Shown here in pieces: positions 35,604-40,129 of a DNA stretch of 40,129 bases (within the stretch, counting starts at the first letter, position 1; every line of letters starts with the position of its first letter). The notes beneath the pieces were generated by a model. The model ran no database searches. It worked only from the letters and a program-made list of their open reading frames with translations, and had not been told where the DNA came from. The translations under genes and the position numbers were made by a program. The stretch lies in contig JANYHM010000095.1 of assembly GCA_025359065.1 (NCBI GenBank), positions 1 through 40,129 on the forward strand. Direction: 5' to 3'. The stretch comes from Synechococcales cyanobacterium GL140_1_metabinner_5_sub. GTDB taxonomy: Bacteria > Cyanobacteriota > Cyanobacteriia > Cyanobacteriales > Chamaesiphonaceae.

Positions 35604-36350
35604 ATGAAATTTGGCATTGATATAGGACATAACTGTCCTCCTGACACTGGTGCCACAGGAGTCAAGCAAGAAGATGTTTTGACAAAGGATGTAGGCACTC
35701 GGCTGATGGCCAAGTTATCGGCTGCCGGTCATAGTGTCATCAACTGTACTCCAAATACGGCTAGTACAGTGAATGATTCACTGCAAAAACGGGTAGACAA
35801 AGCCAATAATAATAACGTTGATGTCTTTGTTTCTATTCATTTCAATGCTTTTAACGGGACAGCTAATGGATCGGAGGTTTATGCTCTTAGTAGAACAGCA
35901 GCCGCGATCGGTCGATCGGTTTTAGATGAAATTGTTAGTTTAGGATTTGTCGATCAAGGTGTCGAAAAAGCTCCTTTCTTTGTGATTCGCAATACCTCCA
36001 TGCCAGCCATTTTAATTGAGTGCTGCTTTGTGGACTCCCCATCTGATATGGGGCTATTTGATGCAAACAAGATGGCTGAAGCCATCAAGGATGGATTAAT
36101 TGGCGATGTAAAAAGCTCTTCGCCCGCACAACCTGCTACTTTAGTGGTGACTACAAACACTGTCCTGAAGCCCTCTACTGAGCAATCAGCCAATTTACCG
36201 GCAGCATCTGTAGTAGCTATTGCACCAGGTAGTTATCCAGTGCTTAATGTACGTCGTGAGGAACGCCACTTTTGGGTCAAGTGGACAGATAACAGCCAAG
36301 CTGGTCGTGATGAGCATTTTGTCTTTGAGGATCACGCTAACATCCAATAG
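35604..36350 (+). CDS. N-acetylmuramoyl-L-alanine amidase (Amidase_3)
   Basis: Zinc amidase cutting the bond between MurNAc and the stem peptide. Zinc ligands are visible: FGIDIGHNCPPD (His), SIHFNAFNG (His), and the catalytic Glu in ILIECCFVD. The core ends near 170. A linker follows, then about 60 residues with NVRREERHFWVKW of unknown type. The N-terminus is MKFGIDIGHN with no signal peptide or lipobox, which is unusual for a periplasmic cell-wall enzyme and resembles phage endolysins or injected effectors. It is preceded by AGGAG and is first of four same-strand cell-wall genes. Confidence 0.85.
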   Translation: MKFGIDIGHNCPPDTGATGVKQEDVLTKDVGTRLMAKLSAAGHSVINCTPNTASTVNDSLQKRVDKANNNNVDVFVSIHFNAFNGTANGSEVYALSRTAAAIGRSVLDEIVSLGFVDQGVEKAPFFVIRNTSMPAILIECCFVDSPSDMGLFDANKMAEAIKDGLIGDVKSSSPAQPATLVVTTNTVLKPSTEQSANLPAASVVAIAPGSYPVLNVRREERHFWVKWTDNSQAGRDEHFVFEDHANIQ

Positions 36351-36469
36351 TAAAGCGATTTTACAGGAGTGATAGTCCAAGCTGATTTAGTTGGAATTGG
36401 ATGGTAAGGTTTTCACCTTCACCAACAATGGTACATAAAGTTCAATAAAACAAGTACAGGAGAATTATC

Positions 36470-37312
36470 ATGTCTAATACTGTTCGGGACGCGATCAATG
36501 AGATGATCAATGACGGAGCTGCTGATACAAGCAAGGTTGTAGCTCTGAGTCGGCAAATTATAGCTCAAACCAATACGCTGTTTGGCAGCATTCTGTTCAA
36601 CTTCGAAAGTCTTGCTAATGGTACAAAACTTGTTATTCCCAAATCTGGAAGCATGAATCCATTTTTGCAAGCTGGTGCAAGGGATTCCCTGCGACAAGTG
36701 CTGAATGATCACCCCAACCGTACCATGAAAATCAATTCAGCCTACCGCACCGTGGCACAACAACATGTCTTATATCAACTCTATAAGCTTACTGATGGAA
36801 GACTTGTAGGTTTAGCTGCTCGACCAGGACGGAGTAATCATGAAGATGGACTAGCTTTGGATATTGAGGAATGGCAAGAATGGCAAAGTGATTTAACAAA
36901 TGATAATTGGAGTTGGCAAGGATCCGACGACGAGGTGCATTACTCCTATGAAATCGGTAATAATGCCATGGGTGATTTGGGGGTTCAGGCTTTTCAATCG
37001 CTATGGAACAAGTTCAACCCTCAAGACCAAATTGATGTAGATGGCGATTTTGGTCCTCAGACTGCTGCCCGGATGGACAAATGTCCAGTTGAGGGTTTCT
37101 CCCAACAAATCTTTCGCAAGGGTGATAACAGTCCGGCGATCGCTAAAATTCGACAAGCTCTTATCAATGCTGGTGCTAATATTCCGGTGAGCAATGTTTT
37201 TGATGATCCTATGCTGAATGCAGTGAAGGACTTTCAGAAACAACAAGGATTATCACCTGACGGTGTAGTTGGTTCAAAAACCCTAAGAGAATTAGATGTG
37301 AAATTGGGTTGA
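36470..37312 (+). CDS. M15/VanY-like peptidase with peptidoglycan-binding domain
   Basis: The motif SNHEDGLALDIEEW matches the SxHxxGxAxD zinc site of D-Ala-D-Ala carboxypeptidases and L-Ala-D-Glu endopeptidases of the M15/VanY type, and the third ligand is His in DDEVHYSYE. The first 70 residues are a helical region. After the catalytic core come IDVDGDFGPQTAARMD and a C-terminal PG_binding_1 domain (KIRQALINAGA, then VKDFQKQQGLSPDGVVG). No signal peptide is visible. It is preceded by a good AGGAG at 36459-36463. Confidence 0.82.
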   Translation: MSNTVRDAINEMINDGAADTSKVVALSRQIIAQTNTLFGSILFNFESLANGTKLVIPKSGSMNPFLQAGARDSLRQVLNDHPNRTMKINSAYRTVAQQHVLYQLYKLTDGRLVGLAARPGRSNHEDGLALDIEEWQEWQSDLTNDNWSWQGSDDEVHYSYEIGNNAMGDLGVQAFQSLWNKFNPQDQIDVDGDFGPQTAARMDKCPVEGFSQQIFRKGDNSPAIAKIRQALINAGANIPVSNVFDDPMLNAVKDFQKQQGLSPDGVVGSKTLRELDVKLG

Positions 37313-37326
37313 TTTTTCGACACTAG

Positions 37327-37359
37327 ACCAGGTGCTTTGTGTCTTACAGAGCATCTGGT
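37327..37359 (+). terminator. Hairpin downstream of the M15 peptidase gene
   Basis: ACCAGGTGCT (37327-37336) pairs with AGCATCTGGT (37350-37359) at nine of ten positions, followed by TTTC. It is a plausible weak rho-independent terminator or attenuator between the M15 and Amidase_2-like genes. Confidence 0.5.
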
Positions 37360-37411
37360 TTCAATCATAATATTTATTAAAAAATTAAATTTTGTTGGAG
37401 GTCAAACAACC

Positions 37412-38533
37412 ATGACTAATAAGAAGTACCCCTTTGACTTTAACACGATGAAATTCCAAGGGACTCCGTTGCAGCAGGCAGGTGGCTTGTTGCGGACGAT
37501 TAAAATGCTTGGCGATATAGAGGATGCCCCAAGGGTAATCCCAGCAACTTTAACAAGGTTGCTATCTAACGTCGAACAACTGGGGTTTACTAAGGATCAG
37601 CTACGCAAACTATTGAATAGCAAGGGTGTTGATGCCAAGAATATTGGTGGCTCATTAGATAAATCAGTATGCAGAGCTAATAACAATGATGAGGATGCAG
37701 GATTTGCTGATTACTTTGTTATTCATGATACGAGCTATCTATTAGACAATGGGGAAACCTTTGCTCCGGAATTTATCAATACTAGTAAGTGGTTAAAAAA
37801 TTGGTTAGAGAACAATAGTGGAGATACCCATATTTTCATTACCCGCAATGGCCGCTCTAAAACTCAAAATGACTACACAACACCTTTTCGAGCCACCAGG
37901 TTTGAAATGGAAAACATAGGGTCAGAAGGAGATGAAATCCATAAAGGTCGTTTTCTACACCATGAGCTAATTCAGCCTCGCCTACCTGCTAGGGGAGTAG
38001 CCGATGCCCAAGCGCCAGTACCCGGCTTTACCCCAGAGCAATATACCCTTTTGGCTCTGTGCTATTTATCAGCCAGCTTGCGTCGAGGTCAGTGGTTAAT
38101 TCCGGTGCTCCATGGGGTGCTGGATTTAGAATTTGGAGATCACGATGACCCCCAGAACTTTGATCTGAATGCCTGGGACACGACGATCGACCAGCTCCTA
38201 AAAGCCATGGCAAATCCATCTACCAGTAACGCTACTTTAAAGTCAAAACTGTTTAAAAACGATCCAACATTGCAGAAAGTGGCGCGGAGAGAATTACTCT
38301 TGGTAGCTACAGGGGGAATGGTATCGGGCATCGACTTAGTGCAAGACGCTTTAAATCTTTTGGGGGCAACTAACCCGGACTTACTAATTGCGGTGGGTAG
38401 TAACCGAGGTTCTTTTGGGCCACGGACTAAAGCCGCTATTGTAGCTTTCCAAAAATTGCAGAGCATTACCCTAGATGGGAAGGTGGGTGCTCAAACGATT
38501 TTGAAGCTGGATGCCTTATTGCCAACTTCCTAG
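37412..38533 (+). CDS. Amidase_2-like protein with peptidoglycan-binding domain
   Basis: I chose ATG 37412 (MTNKKYPFDF), with TTGGAGG upstream, over the GTG at 37337. After about 115 residues with a helical segment comes an AmpD-like pattern: DYFVIHDTS (His), FLHHELIQPRLP, PGFTPEQYTLLAL, then VLHGVLDLEFGDHDDPQNFD, which corresponds to the His and DP end of the Amidase_2 zinc site. The C-terminus is a PG_binding_1 domain (VQDALNLLGA, GSFGPRTKAAIVAFQ, LDGKVGAQTILKL). No signal peptide is seen. The sequence is divergent enough that the catalytic assignment is tentative. Confidence 0.6.
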   Translation: MTNKKYPFDFNTMKFQGTPLQQAGGLLRTIKMLGDIEDAPRVIPATLTRLLSNVEQLGFTKDQLRKLLNSKGVDAKNIGGSLDKSVCRANNNDEDAGFADYFVIHDTSYLLDNGETFAPEFINTSKWLKNWLENNSGDTHIFITRNGRSKTQNDYTTPFRATRFEMENIGSEGDEIHKGRFLHHELIQPRLPARGVADAQAPVPGFTPEQYTLLALCYLSASLRRGQWLIPVLHGVLDLEFGDHDDPQNFDLNAWDTTIDQLLKAMANPSTSNATLKSKLFKNDPTLQKVARRELLLVATGGMVSGIDLVQDALNLLGATNPDLLIAVGSNRGSFGPRTKAAIVAFQKLQSITLDGKVGAQTILKLDALLPTS

Positions 38534-38646
38534 CCAGTCAGTTTTCAGATAATGTCATTGAGTTATCGATCGAAAAGGCTTGTCACAGGTTTTTTCTTTC
38601 GATGCTCTTTGAATAAACTCAACACAATAATTAAGAGATTATAAAC

Positions 38647-40026
38647 ATGAAACGCAAGCGTTTTGGATGGGCAGTCCTGCTATCGATGTGTTTGTATTTA
38701 TACATAAACTTAACTACATCACTGCCGACTAATGTTGTGCCGATGCTGCTTCGCGGAAACTTCGTGAACGCTCAAAGCCCCACAGTCCAGCCAACTGTAG
38801 TCAAAACTCCCAGTAGCACTCCGATAGGCCGTTCAGTACCAGCAGTTAGCGCTACTCCTAGCCCAGCCCCGAAGAACGTTGATAGTGCTCTACCCAAATC
38901 CGATAACAATATTGACAGTAAAACTGTCTCAGACCGAAAAGCAAGCCAATTAACACCCGCAAAAATCATCGAGATTTACAAGATAAATGACAACGAAAAT
39001 AATAAAAGCAACAGAATTCATGAGGCAGCCATTAATGACACAATTGCTGTGGACGTTGCCGAATTTCAAAAGCATTATGATGAATTATGCCCTAGTGGCA
39101 ATTCCAGTACGACCAATTGTGAGCAGCAGATTTTTTTGGAACTCAATGGACGCAAATTTCTTGGTACCAAATCCGAGTCGATTTCTCAGCCCGATAAGAG
39201 TGGGTCTGCTACTATCAAGTTTCATCTCCTCTATCAAAATGACAAAGACAATAATAACACTGAAGCATGGGCTGACTTGCTGGGTAATCCTCAGCTTGGT
39301 TCATTTTGGAGTCGCTCAACTAAGATACGCATCATTTCAGTAAATAATGGAGCCTTAATTGCCGCACCACCAAGTGATGGAAGCACTCCTGAGTTTAAGG
39401 TCGTTCGACTTAATGCCAGCTATGTTGTGTCGTGGATTGTCGGATTAGCAGTTGTTTTATCTGCTCTGCGAATCAGCTTTGGCAAAAACATCTCCAGTCT
39501 TATTCGTGAAGATAATCCTCAAAGACCTGCACCTTTTAGTCTGAGTCGATGTCAAATGCTTTGGTGGTTTATTTGTATTATTTTTTCTTATGTTTTTATC
39601 TATATGGTTACAGGCAACAAAGAATCTCTGAATACCAGCACCGGAATTTTAATGGGGATTGGTACATCAACTACGTTATCTGCCATATTCATTGATAAAC
39701 CCAATCCAGCTCCTCTCACTAACCCAGTTACTCCCACTGATCCAACTCCTCCCACTAATCCAGCTCCCTTCCCTTTATCAAAAGGACTTCTGACGGATGT
39801 ACTCAGCAGTACAAAAGGCTCTGGGCCAAAGCTTCTGCGGCTACAGTTAGTAATTTGGACATTCATTATGACTGTAGGGTTCATTGTTCATGTCTGGAAT
39901 CGGTTGGAAATGCCCCAACTCTCAGAATCTCTTTTGCTTTTACAAGGAATAGCATCAGGAGGGTATATTGTTGGCAAAACAATGGAAAATATAGCGGTTT
40001 CAGCTCGAATGAAGTCCATTAAATGA
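38647..40026 (+). CDS. Polytopic membrane protein with duplicated TM module
   Basis: This 459-residue protein starts with a hydrophobic anchor (WAVLLSMCLYLYINL), a Pro/Ser/Thr-rich linker and a folded domain of about 140 residues with several cysteines. Four to five membrane segments follow. Two of them begin alike: SLSRCQMLWWFICIIF and KLLRLQLVIWTFIMTV, each followed by a helical pair ending near MGIGTSTTLS and LQGIASGGYIVG, so the membrane part is an internal duplication. Between them lies a Thr/Pro-rich stretch. It is not recognised by name. It closes the cell-wall gene cluster and could be a channel or anchor for it, which is a guess. Confidence 0.6.
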   Translation: MKRKRFGWAVLLSMCLYLYINLTTSLPTNVVPMLLRGNFVNAQSPTVQPTVVKTPSSTPIGRSVPAVSATPSPAPKNVDSALPKSDNNIDSKTVSDRKASQLTPAKIIEIYKINDNENNKSNRIHEAAINDTIAVDVAEFQKHYDELCPSGNSSTTNCEQQIFLELNGRKFLGTKSESISQPDKSGSATIKFHLLYQNDKDNNNTEAWADLLGNPQLGSFWSRSTKIRIISVNNGALIAAPPSDGSTPEFKVVRLNASYVVSWIVGLAVVLSALRISFGKNISSLIREDNPQRPAPFSLSRCQMLWWFICIIFSYVFIYMVTGNKESLNTSTGILMGIGTSTTLSAIFIDKPNPAPLTNPVTPTDPTPPTNPAPFPLSKGLLTDVLSSTKGSGPKLLRLQLVIWTFIMTVGFIVHVWNRLEMPQLSESLLLLQGIASGGYIVGKTMENIAVSARMKSIK

Positions 40027-40042
40027 ATAAAGCAGGTAATTT

Positions 40043-40129
40043 TTATACAGTAAGCTCCATAGAGTCATGACCGTAGCAATCATGTGTGAACCAACTGCGA
40101 ATATCTTGAGTAGAAATTTGTTCATAAGC
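40043..40129 (-). CDS. C-terminal end of probable transposase (partial)
   Basis: The last 28 codons before the TAA at 40043 read AYEQISTQDIRSWFTHDCYG and a short tail, entering from the right edge. The IRSWFTHC/D-type ending is reminiscent of the C-terminus of IS630-family transposases in cyanobacteria. It is too short for a firm call. Confidence 0.4.
   Translation of the reverse strand, partial: AYEQISTQDIRSWFTHDCYGHDSMELTV

Noticed and set aside
38569-38603. Inverted repeat ATCGAAA/TTTCGAT as a terminator before the membrane protein gene
   Set aside because: The stem is only seven bases with a 21-base loop and no T-run directly after it.
35604-40026. A prophage remnant
   Set aside because: Only lysin-like genes and a membrane protein are present; no capsid, tail, terminase, integrase or att-like repeats were seen. 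It stays possible that phage genes lie beyond the right edge.

Overview
The window is chromosomal DNA from a cyanobacterium. The evidence is frequent CGATCG / GCGATCGC-type octamer sequence, an adjacent ado-aar pair (the cyanobacterial alkane pathway), a NarM-type nitrate-reductase-associated protein, a membrane-anchored MurF-like ligase, and large STAND ATPases with WD40 tails. I cannot name the genus from sequence alone. No rRNA, tRNA or CRISPR array was seen.

Layout. (1) 1-2849, minus: the N-terminal 949 codons of a NACHT-WD40 protein that runs off the left edge. (2) 3021-4283, plus: a Xre/MbcA-type antitoxin and a RES-domain toxin. (3) 4438-6081, minus: a Mur ligase. (4) 6082-6905: a decayed insertion-sequence-like stretch holding a 41-residue ribbon-helix-helix gene. 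(5) 7004-12359, minus: a tightly packed four-gene defence-type operon, namely a type IIG restriction-modification enzyme, a STAS+GHKL ATPase, a DUF4325-like STAS protein and a PIN-like nuclease. (6) 12513-30608: a conserved housekeeping core. It holds dut, a dCMP deaminase, clpP-deoC-recO, an MFS transporter, a GT4 glycosyltransferase, an LRR protein, a GIY-YIG protein, the ado-aar-accA-SDR-folE run, an ABC sugar permease, narM, a lipoprotein, and gloB-ftsW-ccdA. (7) 30688-40129: a second accessory region with an LRR paralogue, an NB-ARC-WD40 protein split by an in-frame TAG, three peptidoglycan hydrolases without signal peptides, a polytopic membrane protein, and the end of a probable transposase at the right edge.

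How the genes fit together. The core serves deoxypyrimidine metabolism (dut, dCMP deaminase, deoC), fatty-acid/alkane output (accA, aar, ado) and cell-wall synthesis (ftsW, Mur ligase). The two flanks look like defence or conflict islands. The best candidate for an undescribed system is the 7004-12359 operon. A GHKL ATPase with its own STAS-like N-terminus, a second free STAS-like protein and a PIN nuclease are strung directly behind a type IIG restriction enzyme, with gaps of 4-19 bases. The second candidate is the 35604-40026 cassette: an Amidase_3, an M15/VanY-like peptidase and an Amidase_2-like protein, none with a visible signal peptide, followed by a multi-pass membrane protein.
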